A stretch of 64,000 bases of DNA, taken from assembly GCA_026874595.1 (NCBI GenBank), contig CM049311.1, positions 43,155,676 to 43,219,675 on the forward strand, in the 5' to 3' direction. Source of the stretch: Sipunculus nudus (taxonomy: Eukaryota > Annelida > Sipuncula > Golfingiida > Sipunculidae). The notes below the pieces were generated by a model. That model was not told where the DNA came from. It did not search any database and saw only the letters and a list, made by a program, of their open reading frames with translations. Both the position numbers and the translations under genes were made by a program. This document shows, in pieces, positions 53,193-63,149 of the stretch (its first letter is position 1; each line of letters begins with the position of its first letter).

Positions 53193-56093
53193 TTATTTTA
53201 CTGATCCGTCAGTGACGACCCAGAGACAGTTGTCTGGTCTGGGCAAAGTAATTACCTTATTGTCACGGAGGCGTAACTGAGAATGTGTGAATGTGGTTAA
53301 TAGCTCATCAGTCCATTCAATTTTGTCACGAGATGGCTTGCCTGCAATGTGCCTTTCGAGGGGGTCCAGCAGGTCAGCATACCTGGGCAGCACCCGACTG
53401 AGCACTTTGTATGCGCCGATATATGATCTTAACCCTTTGATTGTGGATGGGGGATCCACAGAAAATAGTGCGGCGATTCTGTGAGGGCTAGGTTTGAGGG
53501 TACCACTGGACCAAACCCATCCAAGAATAACTGTTGTTGTAGGGCATATGATAGTTTTTGCTGCGTGTAGGCTGATGTTGTTACGTTTGAGGGAGGCAAG
53601 GACCTGGCCCCAGTGATTTAATAGATCTTCTGGTGTGTCACCTCCCACGAAGAGATCATCAGCTATTTTAGCTACACATCCTTCTTGAATGAAATCACCG
53701 AGCACTCTGCACATCAGCTCCTCCAGACATGTTTCAGATCCAGGCATGCCCATGGCACACCTGGTATACACGCGTATCCCCTTGAAAGGTGTGACTACAC
53801 CACAATATTTCATCGAAGACTGGGAAAGGGGGATTTGGTAGAATGCATGGCGAAGGTCAGTAACTATGATGTATTTCCACCGTCCTATGTCTCTGAGGAC
53901 ACTGTCCACGTTTGGCATGAGGGAGGGCTGGGGTTTACTGTACTGTCCTACTTCCCCGAATGAGGGCACCAGCCGACTCCCCCCGTTCGGTTTTTTTACC
54001 AGAAATGACAGGTTTAGGTATTCAACACAGACGTTCACTTCCTCGGGTTTAGCGAAGACTCCGGCAGATTCAAGCTCATCAAATTTCTGTTGGAGTTTAA
54101 TCATTGACTTCCGGTTGTAATATGGTATACGGCCCTTCCGTTGTGGGGGGAGGGTAGGGCCCATATTGACAACTGCCTCAATTTTCCCACTAACCCCGTT
54201 ATACTTAGATATAGTGGGTTTAAACACACTATCATAATCCATGTTCAGGTCAGTAAACATGTCGCGTATTGTTTTGGGTAGACATTGATCCGGATCGACT
54301 GATACCTGATGGGAATGGGAACCACTGGCTGTTTCGCGAGACATAACAACCTTATTGGCCTGGGGGTTACATACTGTAGATAGTGTTTGATCCTCAGAGA
54401 CTTGCGATATATGATGTAACTGGCATAAGTGTTCATTGCGTTTAAGTAATATAGCCTCTTCTGTGGTATTTACGAGTCGCAAAGTGTGACCAATGGACTG
54501 TATTTCTTGAGGAGCAGGCCATGCTTTGTCTGGGCTAACATGTTTGTTGCATGGTGCGTCAAACCATGGTTCAAGTGCCCAAACAGAGTCAGGTTCAGTG
54601 TCATGTGGTGCCTCTAAATCAATATATTCACCTGGAAGAACTACAGTCTGATTAGGGGGGGCACGAATCAAGAATATCTGGGCAGGCCTGGTTGAAACAT
54701 CACCATTACATGGGGTTTTGTAATATACAACATCAGTTCCATGAATGACAACTTGTTTCTTGGCAGAACGTATGGCTATATCATTGTCAGTGAGAAAGGG
54801 AGTGCCAGCTAGTATTTCGACATCTAGTTGTTTTACCACAAGGGCGTCGAGCTGGAATGTATACGGCCCTCTGGTTAATTCGCAGTGAACCTCACCTATA
54901 ATATCCAGTGGCGTGACGCCATCCGCCTGTCTGGCCATCTTGGATGCAGGGGTTATAGGTAAGCCAATGCCATGAGCCGAGGATTCTTTGATCATATATG
55001 TAGTCGCACCAGTGTCAAGTGTGAGATGGACCAACTTGTTGTTATAGTATGTGTTCAGATAGGGGGATTGCTCAACATTACATCTACCGACACTGGGTGT
55101 GTCGAATAAGGCGCAAGGCACATCATCCCTACCTTCGTGGTCTTCGATACACTCCTCGTAATCACTTCTGTCCTCCACTTCAGTAATAAGGCGCGATCTA
55201 GCCATATATTGCCTGTCACTCTCAGGCAAGAATTTACATTCACTTAGATTGTGAGATGTGTAAGGTCGGTTAGCCATTTTGCATAGTATGCACGATTTTC
55301 GTCTTTTGAATACTGGGCGTGAACTGTTGGTCGGAACGAATCTCTGTGTATGGGCGGCTAGTGTAGCTGTGCGCATGGCTCTCGTGTCCTCAATAGTGTT
55401 TAACTCTTCTAGTAGAGAGGGTAAAGCCTGGGATATTTCCGGTTTGATGGAAGCAAGTGACTTATTCCTGAGCTCAGTCCCATATTTTTGTTTGACCAAG
55501 CGAGGCAAACCGACATGAATGAGCTGGAGCCATATCACAATGACGGTGTTCTCGAGTGTTGGGGTTAAATCCTCGTCCTCTGACACATTTGCTCCGTGAT
55601 AGGTGATGCCACAATCAGTCGTTAACAGATTGTCTTCGAAGAACGCCATTATACGTTGATATAGGTCCTCAGGGCGTTCATCAGGTGATAGTTTGATATT
55701 GGCCAGATCCAGAAAGTGTGAGCCCGTGGACTGGAAACCGTAATGCTGTCTTATCAGGTACCAAATGCTTTTGAGGGAAGTTGATCCTTTTATTATGGAA
55801 TTTCGTGAAATCACTGTGCAGTAATTAGTGATTTGACCCAGCATAAGTTCTAAATGGGCAGTTTTCTGCGCTGCAGTAAGTCTGCTGTCAGCAGCTACGC
55901 TTGGCCCGTCATCACTAAAACCTCTGTTTGGGTTGGAGGCGGTTTTCCTTTGCCAAGTAACATCTCCTAAGAAGGGAGCAAAGTTCCTGTCTAAGGACAA
56001 TATATAAATAAGGTTTTGTTTCCAGTTCTCAAAGGAATTCACAGTTTCATGAGTGGTCAGCTGCCATTGTTTCGGCGCTCTGGGAGTTGCCAT
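53193..56093 (-). CDS. Gag-protease-RT polyprotein of LTR element 3
   Basis: 966 codons without interruption from MATPRAPKQW at 56093. The first ~250 residues are Gag-like. A cysteine-histidine knuckle CILC...SHNLSEC lies near residue 275. The protease active site LTLDTGATTYMI is near residue 365. Reverse transcriptase runs from about residue 650: RIPYYNR, FLVKKPNGGSRLV, VTDLRHAFYQIPL, GMPGSETCLEELM and the catalytic IADDLFVGG, followed by ILGWVWSSGTLKPSPHRI. The frame ends in TAA just after VVTDGSVK, the first RNase H motif. In the same frame RNase H continues beyond the stop ([21 protein letters not shown]), so the stop is a lesion or a readthrough point. Average length and motif spacing are normal for the family. 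Confidence 0.9.
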   Translation of the reverse strand: MATPRAPKQWQLTTHETVNSFENWKQNLIYILSLDRNFAPFLGDVTWQRKTASNPNRGFSDDGPSVAADSRLTAAQKTAHLELMLGQITNYCTVISRNSIIKGSTSLKSIWYLIRQHYGFQSTGSHFLDLANIKLSPDERPEDLYQRIMAFFEDNLLTTDCGITYHGANVSEDEDLTPTLENTVIVIWLQLIHVGLPRLVKQKYGTELRNKSLASIKPEISQALPSLLEELNTIEDTRAMRTATLAAHTQRFVPTNSSRPVFKRRKSCILCKMANRPYTSHNLSECKFLPESDRQYMARSRLITEVEDRSDYEECIEDHEGRDDVPCALFDTPSVGRCNVEQSPYLNTYYNNKLVHLTLDTGATTYMIKESSAHGIGLPITPASKMARQADGVTPLDIIGEVHCELTRGPYTFQLDALVVKQLDVEILAGTPFLTDNDIAIRSAKKQVVIHGTDVVYYKTPCNGDVSTRPAQIFLIRAPPNQTVVLPGEYIDLEAPHDTEPDSVWALEPWFDAPCNKHVSPDKAWPAPQEIQSIGHTLRLVNTTEEAILLKRNEHLCQLHHISQVSEDQTLSTVCNPQANKVVMSRETASGSHSHQVSVDPDQCLPKTIRDMFTDLNMDYDSVFKPTISKYNGVSGKIEAVVNMGPTLPPQRKGRIPYYNRKSMIKLQQKFDELESAGVFAKPEEVNVCVEYLNLSFLVKKPNGGSRLVPSFGEVGQYSKPQPSLMPNVDSVLRDIGRWKYIIVTDLRHAFYQIPLSQSSMKYCGVVTPFKGIRVYTRCAMGMPGSETCLEELMCRVLGDFIQEGCVAKIADDLFVGGDTPEDLLNHWGQVLASLKRNNISLHAAKTIICPTTTVILGWVWSSGTLKPSPHRIAALFSVDPPSTIKGLRSYIGAYKVLSRVLPRYADLLDPLERHIAGKPSRDKIEWTDELLTTFTHSQLRLRDNKVITLPRPDNCLWVVTDGSVK

Positions 56094-56275
56094 GCTTTTA
56101 CTTTAGCAGGAGATGTACAATTACAACAGTGGGCGATAATACCTGCGTTTGGCAGCTTGTCACTGGTTCAGGCAGAATGTCTATGGATCCGGGCACTTGT
56201 GGGCTACAGGGTGTGAGTGTTGTTGTATAGGGTCTCCTTTGCGACGAAGACGTGGGCTAGATCCTGCTGCCACCA

Positions 56276-56409
56276 CGACAATCAACAACGATGTCCTTAT
56301 ATCGGATCGAGCCTTTATATGGATGTTAGGCGGACACAGAACGGAGATGACCGTAAACACACGTGGTAACAATAAACATTAGTTTAACTAACTGCCGTAA
56401 GGTGGCGCA
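56276..56409 (-). repeat. 5' LTR of LTR element 3
   Basis: Starts TGCGCCACC on the minus strand. It contains TATAAAGG (56312-56319). It differs from the 3' LTR by three substitutions and one 3-base gap, that is roughly 2 percent divergence. The last bases are TGTC rather than CA, so the inner boundary may be off by a few bases. Confidence 0.8.
56312..56319 (-). promoter_or_regulatory. TATA box in 5' LTR
   Basis: TATAAAGG on the minus strand inside the LTR, the usual place for the element's promoter. The same sequence is in the 3' LTR at 50801-50808. Confidence 0.6.
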
Positions 56410-57475
56410 CCATCCGAAAATCAACATGTTACATACATTTTAATTTATAGACGGTACAGTTTTCTTTTCTCATTTTTTTAGGAACCCCAACCTATTCATC
56501 TTTGACTACGTTATACAAAGACATTTAAGAGAACAGCTAGTAGTCTATTTTGTGAAAGGTGCCTCCGAAATGTCCTCTTTACACTGCATATTGAAAACTT
56601 TTCAAAATATGGGACAGAAACTCTACCGTAAACCTGCCATTAACTGTCCAAAACGAACATGGCTTTAGATTTTATATATATATGTAATCTAAAACAAACA
56701 ATATTTCTTATTTTTATTGGCTGCAAGTAGATTACGTCTATACTGATAATTCATATATATTGCGCACACACTCAAATAAACATGCACACACACATGTATA
56801 TATACACACACCGTAATACCTATCAATTTATGAAATAGTATTACATTAATCATTCATTTCCGTTATATTTATATTTTCCATTTTATTTTAATAAATTTTC
56901 AGATGATACTGTTAGTATTTTTAATTAAATTATATTTGGCCCAATTTGACAGAGGGGACGACGGACGGACGAACGGACGGACGGACGGACAAAAGACGGA
57001 CAATGGACGACCCCTATCGCTCAGATGACTTGTAGTTAGCTGAGTTAAAAATGCATGATCCTCGTTTAGAGTTTCTACTAACAATTCCTTAGGTTTTCCA
57101 CTTTATTTTTTTTTCTGTTGAAAGGGTGATATTTATTTGACGGCAATTGAAAATAATGTACAGATTTTCTTCTCTAATAAAACAAGGGACCCTTGGGTCA
57201 CGGCGCTCAGCTGATTGTGACAGTTATGACTGCATTACCATAGACTATTTGAAATTGCAATGAAAATACTATTCTCAGTGCTCAGGAACTAGGGCTCAAT
57301 GACTTGGGGGGGGGGGGGGGTGTTACAACACCTTTGCATATAAATACAGGATACGGAATTAAATTGAATGGTGCTTACAGCTTACAGGGACTGTTGGGAG
57401 TAACAGCACCTCTGCATATACGTAAAGAATAAAATTTAATTTTCATTTAATGAATTATTTTGAAATATTTAAAAA
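56410..57475. other. AT-rich DNA with a GGAC repeat, no gene seen
   Basis: A GGAC tetranucleotide run lies at about 56960-56990, followed by ACAATGGACGACCCCTATCGCTCAGATGAC and AGTTAGCTGAG. The same order of sequence recurs at 60755-60828, so this is the end of a dispersed repeat. A 15-base poly(G) lies at 57306-57320. Confidence 0.5.
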
Positions 57476-58630
57476 CAGGCAGAGAGGTGGAAAACAAAAC
57501 AAATAATTTTAATATCCATTCTACTGAGACAGGAAAATCATGAGCAAATATTTGCATTATATCCTATTTTTTCTTTTGTTAAGAAATTTGTTTTTTAAGT
57601 TTATAAATTTTACTTTATATTTACAGTATATCATATATATCTGAAGATTTAAACTGATTCACAAATCTAAATTGCATTAACATTTTTACTTAATTTAGTC
57701 AGGTAACGTCACATTATGCACACAGATATATTTCTTTTTCTAAAAAAAATTTAAAAATTGCAAAGCAAAAAATATATGAAAATAACACTCCAGATTCCAA
57801 AATTTTCAATCGCACCGTTATTCAATGAATTGTTTCATATATTATCAAATTATGCCTACTGATGGGTTAAATTATATTTTGTTAAATTATTTAATAGGAA
57901 ATAATTTCTTAACAAAGGACCCATGGGTCACTGTGCCCAGCTGAAGTTGACCTTGAAGGTAAAAATCTAAAATAATATCAAATGGAGATAAAGTGTAAGA
58001 GGAAGAGGTAATAAAGGCCATGGTTGGTTTATATGATTGGTTTGTATTGATGAGCAAGAAATTGTTGCAAATAATATTTTGTGACCTGACCTTGTGTTTG
58101 AAACTGAAGCATGTGAGCAGTTTGTGAACAAATGATCTGTACTATTACCATGATCATTAGTTGGCTTTTTGATTAACTGTTGACATTTCAGTAGTTTACA
58201 CATTCGTTCAATTGAATCTATTTTTTGTATAATATATATTATTAAATATATATATGTATTTTTTATGAAATGTATACAGTTGAAATATAACTAATTAAAA
58301 ACATAAAACAGGGCAAAAAGCCTGATCTCAAATTCTGCTGAGGCAGGAAAATAATGAACAAATGTTTGTATTAAATCCTCATTTTTTTATCACATCAATT
58401 TTTTATTTACAAATGTTTATTTATTTTTTACCACAAAAATATATCTTTTAAATCTGCAAAACAATAAATATCTAAAAATAATACTTGATTTAGATTTCAC
58501 AATTTTTATGTGTGTCTTTATTTATCCATAATGTGCTTCATTTTTTTTATAAATTTAAGCATACTGATGGGTTCAATTATATTTGTTAAAATCATTTAAA
58601 AGAAAATTGATTTCTTTAAAAATGCCACAT
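57180..58630 (+). repeat. Two diverged copies of an AT-rich repeat
   Basis: Shared landmarks are GGGTCAC-G-GC-CAGCTGA (57190 and 57910), CTG(A/C)TGAG(A/G)CAGGAAAAT (57520 and 58335), and CTACTGATGGGTTAAATTATATT (57855) with its counterpart at 58560. The offset of 720-815 bp varies, so the copies have acquired indels. No coding capacity. Confidence 0.65.
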
Positions 58631-58884
58631 AACACAACATTGCATCTTCTGGATTACACTTGAATTACTTTTTCAAGGAAATATTTTGCATATCGGAGTG
58701 GAAACAGCATTACAATAAAGGAGATGCAGTGAAAACAATAACAACTAGAATACGGGTAGTCGACAAGCGACTACGTGTATCCGCCAAAATCAGAGTAGGA
58801 CGGGTTAAGTGAGGCATGGATTGAGTGGCAAGGGGAAGAGTTACATGTGTTACATATTAGAATGGATGTCTGCCACGTTAACAT

Positions 58885-60065
58885 GATTGTAGGTGGCGCC
58901 ACCTGTTATTTAAACGAGAAACTATCCAGATGTATACGCATGCAAAATTTCAGGTGAAAGTCAAACCACTGCAAAGATATGAGTGATTTTATCCCAAGGC
59001 AGACAAACAGATGGACGCTGTGCAAAAATGGCTGCAGGTAGCGCCACCATTTTTGTGTATGTTATAAAGCTATCCAAGGGCTACATTTGCCTAATTTTTT
59101 TTCCTGCTTAGTACAATGAGTCGGGAGATATAAGCAGCGTGAACGTGAATGTAGGTGGCGCCACCTCTCATAAAATCAAGAAAGCTATCCAGGATGTATA
59201 TGCATGCCGAATTTCAGGTAATTTGGTCAAACCACTGCAGAGAAATGAGTGATTTTAACCCAAGGCAGACAAACAGATGGACGCTGTGCAAAAATGGCTG
59301 CAGGTAGCGCCACCATTTTTGTGTATGTTATAAAGCTATCCAAGGGCTACATTTGCCTAAATTTTTTTCCTGCTTAGTACAATGAGTCGGGAGATATAAG
59401 CAGCGTGAACGTGAATGTAGGTGGCGCCACCTCTCATAAAATCAAGAAAGCTATCCAGGATGTATATGCATGCCGAATTTCAGGTAATTTGGTCAAACCA
59501 CTGCAGAGAAATGAGTGATTTTAACCCAAGGCAGACAAACAGATGGATGCTGTACAAAAATGGCTGCAGGTGGCGCCACCATTTTTGTGTATGTTATAAA
59601 GCTATCCAAGGGCTACATTTGTGTAGATTTTTTTTCCTGATTGGTCGAACGAGTCCAGAGATATAAATATTGATGTCTACAGCGTGAACGTGAATGTAGG
59701 TGGCGCCACCTGTCATAAAATCAAGAAAGCTATGCGGGATGTATACGCATGCCATATTTCAGGTAATTTGGTCAAACCACTGCAGAGATATAGGTGATTT
59801 TAACCCAAGGCAGATGAACAGATGGGCACTGTGCAAAAATGGCTGCAGGTTGCGCCACCATATTTTGTGTATGTTATAAAGCTATCCAAGGACTACATTT
59901 GTACAAAAAATTTTTCCTGCTCGGTCAAACGGTTCCCGAGATATGTGGGTTTATGTGTGGAAACAGACGCAAAAATGGACGCTGGGCAGAGAGGAAAGGT
60001 CAGAGGTCAAGGCCAATTGGTTAGGCACCAGTTCACATGTGACCCGATAATTTGTGTAAGTTTCG
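58885..60065 (+). repeat. 266-bp satellite, about four units, with a 14-bp palindrome
   Basis: GCTGCAGGT occurs at 59031, 59297, 59563 and 59842 (266, 266 and 279 bp). Every unit contains AGGTGGCGCCACCT, a perfect palindrome (58890, 59150, 59416, 59696), and a second half-conserved TAGCGCCACCA. The last unit has drifted and ends near an AGGTCAGAGGTCAAGGCC chain. Confidence 0.93.
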
Positions 60066-60109
60066 GAAAAATCCGTCCAGTAGTCTCAGAGTAGTTCTCC
60101 GGAAACGAA

Positions 60110-60144
60110 CGCGGCGGTGGCGGCGGCGGCGGCGGCGGCGGCGG
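60110..60144. repeat. (GGC)n microsatellite
   Basis: About ten GGC units with one GGT. Confidence 0.95.
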
Positions 60145-60162
60145 AACCCGGTCAAAAACATA

Positions 60163-60192
60163 GTATCCGCAAAACTTCGTTTTTGCGGATAC
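60163..60192. repeat. Hairpin GTATCCGCAAAAC / GTTTTTGCGGATAC
   Basis: 13-14-bp arms with a two-to-three-base loop, directly after the GGC microsatellite. The half-sequence GTATCCGCCAAAATC also occurs at 58775 just left of the 266-bp array, so the hairpin may mark the right end of a unit that includes the array. Confidence 0.7.
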
Positions 60193-60199
60193 AATTACT

Positions 60200-60750
60200 G
60201 CACTTGGTGGGTTGGGTTTGCAGGGGGGGGGTGATTGGGGTGGTGATATGGTCAAAGTTGGGCAAAATTTAAGGTACTGATTTTACTTTTTATACTATTA
60301 ACTAAAAAAATTTACAAAATTCAGATCTAATTTAGGGTAAACAATTGAATCTTAATTAAACATAGTTATATACTTGGGAAAATACACTCTAGTTTCTAAA
60401 TTTTTCATGTTAAGTGAGTAAATATTTTTCCTGATTTTTTACAAAGTCCATTATGTTAGGGCCCATAACTTAAGGAATTTATAATTAACAGACTTAATTT
60501 ATGGCATGTACATAGGAACTATATAGAGGAATATTTATGGTAAATATGAGGGAAAAAAACAGTGGTTTTGATATTAGGCAGTCCTGAAGAGTGAAAATAG
60601 GTTCTTAATAAAACTTTGAGGTTTTTCCTTAATTTCTCAAAGGAACGAAGTCGCAAAGACCCAGTTTTCGGAGATCTTGGGGCCATCTAACATTATGCTG
60701 AATTTTGGATTCCTAGGTCTTACGGTTTCAAAACGTGCCATATCTACGGA
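60200..60750. other. No gene seen
   Basis: AT-rich sequence after the hairpin. No protein frame or repeat boundary that I can support. Confidence 0.35.
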
Positions 60751-60895
60751 CGGACGGACGGACAGACGAGGAGCAATGGGCAACGACTATAGCTCAGATA
60801 ACTTATAGTCAGCTGAGCTGAAAAAGATAACAATGTTTCCATGGGGCGTGGCCCTGCAGCCCCTTAAGCTCCCGCTTGAACATTTGGATCTATTC
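60751..60895 (+). repeat. Dispersed-repeat end and hAT-like fragment
   Basis: 60755-60828 (GGAC run, CAATGGGCAACGACTATAGCTCAGAT, GTCAGCTGAGCTG) matches 56960-57045 in the same orientation. Next to it, 60826-60895 (GATAACAATGTTTCCA..CAGCCCC-TTAAGCTCCC) resembles the right half of the miniature hAT-like element at 32392-32552. Confidence 0.6.
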
Positions 60896-61004
60896 CCCAC
60901 AAAATCTAAAATGTAGCAAACGCGAAGAATATGAATTAATTAAACATATACAATTTTCAAATTCATCTAGTTCCTGCACATCCCGGGCGGGGGGGGGGGG
61001 GGGG

Positions 61005-61690
61005 AAGGCAGGGTAGAGGGGAAGTCAGCCAGTAGTGGCCAAGCTGAGCCAATGCAAGCTGCCTGGAGTGGGTTACATAACATTGGTGTAGGCTGTACTA
61101 GGTAGGCTTGATGGGAACAACACTGACATGGTGTATGAAAACTTTTAAAATTGAAATCGAGTCATGACCTATCGCCTGGGGTGAGGGCTAAGGGAAATCA
61201 ACTAATCCCCGATCCTGTAACATTTGCATCACGGGAATCAGTCCCAACTACCATTTATAAGGCGTATATGATATCATGCATTGATTTATCATATTTGCTT
61301 ACGCTCGCAAAAGATTTTCACAAAACTTGAACGAGATGTGAGAAATTAATTTATGTCATTAGCGATTCTTTTATTATCAAGGAAAGGGTGAGTAACTGAG
61401 AAATTTTACAGACCCAGTGCAGAAATGTATATGTCGAGACGAGTCCTGTTGATGTCAATCAATGTAAGAATATTATTTTAATAATAGCTAATGACGTTAT
61501 GTATAGATAATATATAAAGCCTCATTCAAAAATAAAAGTAAATAAATAAAACACAACAACCGGTAGCATTAAATTCTATTCAAATGTAACATATAATTAA
61601 TGTTAAATATTAAAGGAAAAATACCGGTTTTTTTTATGGTTGATAAAGTCCAATACTTGGGTCTTTGACATGTTGCCAGAGCCGGACCTC
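61005..61690. other. No gene seen
   Basis: Follows a 16-base poly(G) (60989-61004). AT-rich, nothing recognisable. Confidence 0.35.
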
Positions 61691-61781
61691 CTGGGCCCGA
61701 CCCCTTCTGGGGCGGACACCCCGCTACAACGGACAAATCTTCCAGTCCCGTGACAGTCCGCCCCAGAGGGGTTTCACTGTA
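61691..61781 (-). mobile_element. pogo-like transposon end, opposite orientation
   Basis: Ends GGTTTCACTGTA at 61770-61781; inward on the minus strand it reads TACAGTGAAACCCCTC then GGGGCGGAC and further CGGAC motifs. It is the complement of the end at 48483. The two ends are 13.3 kb apart, so they may be unrelated solo ends. Confidence 0.6.
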
Positions 61782-62624
61782 TATCATTTTATCTTTATTT
61801 TTTTTATTTACGCAGCCAGTCATAGGTAACTTGAAATTCCTACGCTTCACATCAGACGCAAAATAAATGGTTAAAGCTTGGCGACAAATTCTGTTCATAT
61901 AGGAGATTGACTAACCCAAAAAAATCCATAAGAATTATTACAAATAACAAATACAATGCCCACACTGAACCAATTTTTAAATCATAAAAAATCCTTGAAA
62001 TTAATGATATCTTCAGACTAAATATATTAAAATTTTACTATTTTACTGCCTTGAAGCACTACCAAAATATTTACAAACATTTAATCTTTCAACAAGGTCC
62101 ATGACACACGAACATGACACAAGACTTAAAGATACCCTTGTTATGAATTAAACCAGATCTAATGAGAAACATAACACCAAAAGTCATAAATGAAACCGAC
62201 TAAATCATTGTTGACTAAATCTTCACTCATAGTGTTCAAGGTTGGATATGCTACAGCAAACAACAATTTATAAATTATTATAAAGACAAATGCCTTCAGA
62301 TACACTGCTATATCTGTAACAAAAATTAGTCTAAGCCATAAAAAAATTGTTTTAATCAGTAACAAACTATAAATTCAGTCATTCAAGTTGTAAATCTTCC
62401 CAGTTTTTTTACAAATTTCCTCATTAAATCATATAGTCTCAATAACTAAGAATGTATAATCATTTAACATCCATATTTATGTAAAATTTCTCTCTCCACA
62501 TTTCATGCACAGGGGCTGTTGTGTCAGCGGATTAAAACCCTAAACAACAGTCTCCAGACATGATAAAAACAAAAATATTGACATACTGAATATATTTTGT
62601 ATGGATGCTTTACTTTTATGTCGA
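61782..62624. other. No gene seen
   Basis: AT-rich sequence without supported features. Confidence 0.35.
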
Positions 62625-62626
62625 AT

Positions 62627-62630
<4 letters not shown>

Positions 62631-62671
<41 letters not shown>

Positions 62672-62684
62672 ATTTCTCTCTCTC
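62631..62684 (+). repeat. (TC)n microsatellite
   Basis: About 20 uninterrupted TC units (62631-62669), then a short interrupted stretch. Confidence 0.95.
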
Positions 62685-62954
62685 ACTAATGGATTCATAT
62701 TCACAGAAATATACAAAACTGTGTAATTACATGACACAAAAAATACAGCCTATGATCTTTCCCATCGAATGCATAAAACTGTTTGTGCGGGGGGGGGGGG
62801 GGGGGGGATGCAAAGGGCTCAAGAGGAATAAGATTTTGGTAGTTTTAATTTGATAGATTTTGATAAATTAAAATCAACTGGTTTGGTAATGTATTTAATA
62901 TCAAGCTTAAGCTGCTCAACTTGGGTGCATAGCATACGGAATATGTGGTATATT

Positions 62955-62959
<5 letters not shown>

Positions 62960-63007
<48 letters not shown>
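62960..63007. repeat. (AT)n microsatellite
   Basis: About 23 AT units. A 19-base poly(G) lies upstream at 62789-62807. Confidence 0.95.
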
Positions 63008-63011
<4 letters not shown>

Positions 63012-63054
63012 AACAAGAAACAGAGCTTTTATCAAGAAATGATGTACAATGAGA

Positions 63055-63146
63055 AATGAAGCGTATCGTCAATACGTATCGGTATCGAATTAACTGTATC
63101 GCAATACGTATTGTACCGGATAAGGCGGACCGATACCCAGCCCTAA
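63055..63146 (-). mobile_element. hAT-like terminal fragment beside the 77-bp satellite
   Basis: Read on the minus strand from 63146 it begins TAGGGCTGGGTATCGGTCC and goes on with GTACAATACGTATTGCGATAC, a terminus common in hAT-type miniature elements of aquatic animals. The satellite starts at about 63150 immediately outside it. A similar sequence borders the other satellite block. Confidence 0.55.
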
Positions 63147-63149
63147 TAA

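Larger units (their letters stand above)
50768..56409 (-). mobile_element. LTR retrotransposon 3, nearly complete, minus strand
   Basis: Two almost identical LTRs (50768-50898 and 56276-56409) enclose gag-protease-RT-RNase H-integrase on the minus strand. The 3' LTR is preceded by a purine-rich tract (GGTAAGGGAGGTGGT, minus strand) and the 5' LTR is followed by TGGTGGCAGCAGGATC, a likely primer-binding site. Flanks GATGG and GGTGG may be a 5-bp duplication with one change. RT and integrase follow Ty3 order and belong to a lineage common in cnidarians and molluscs; I do not name the clade. Three lesions interrupt pol. Confidence 0.88.

Noticed and set aside
53287-55518. Plus-strand frames of 60-90 codons under LTR element 3
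   Set aside because: They are shadows of the intact minus-strand gag-pol frame.
60163-60192. Helitron 3' end
   Set aside because: The hairpin fits in size, but no CTRR follows at the expected distance and no matching 5' TC end was found.
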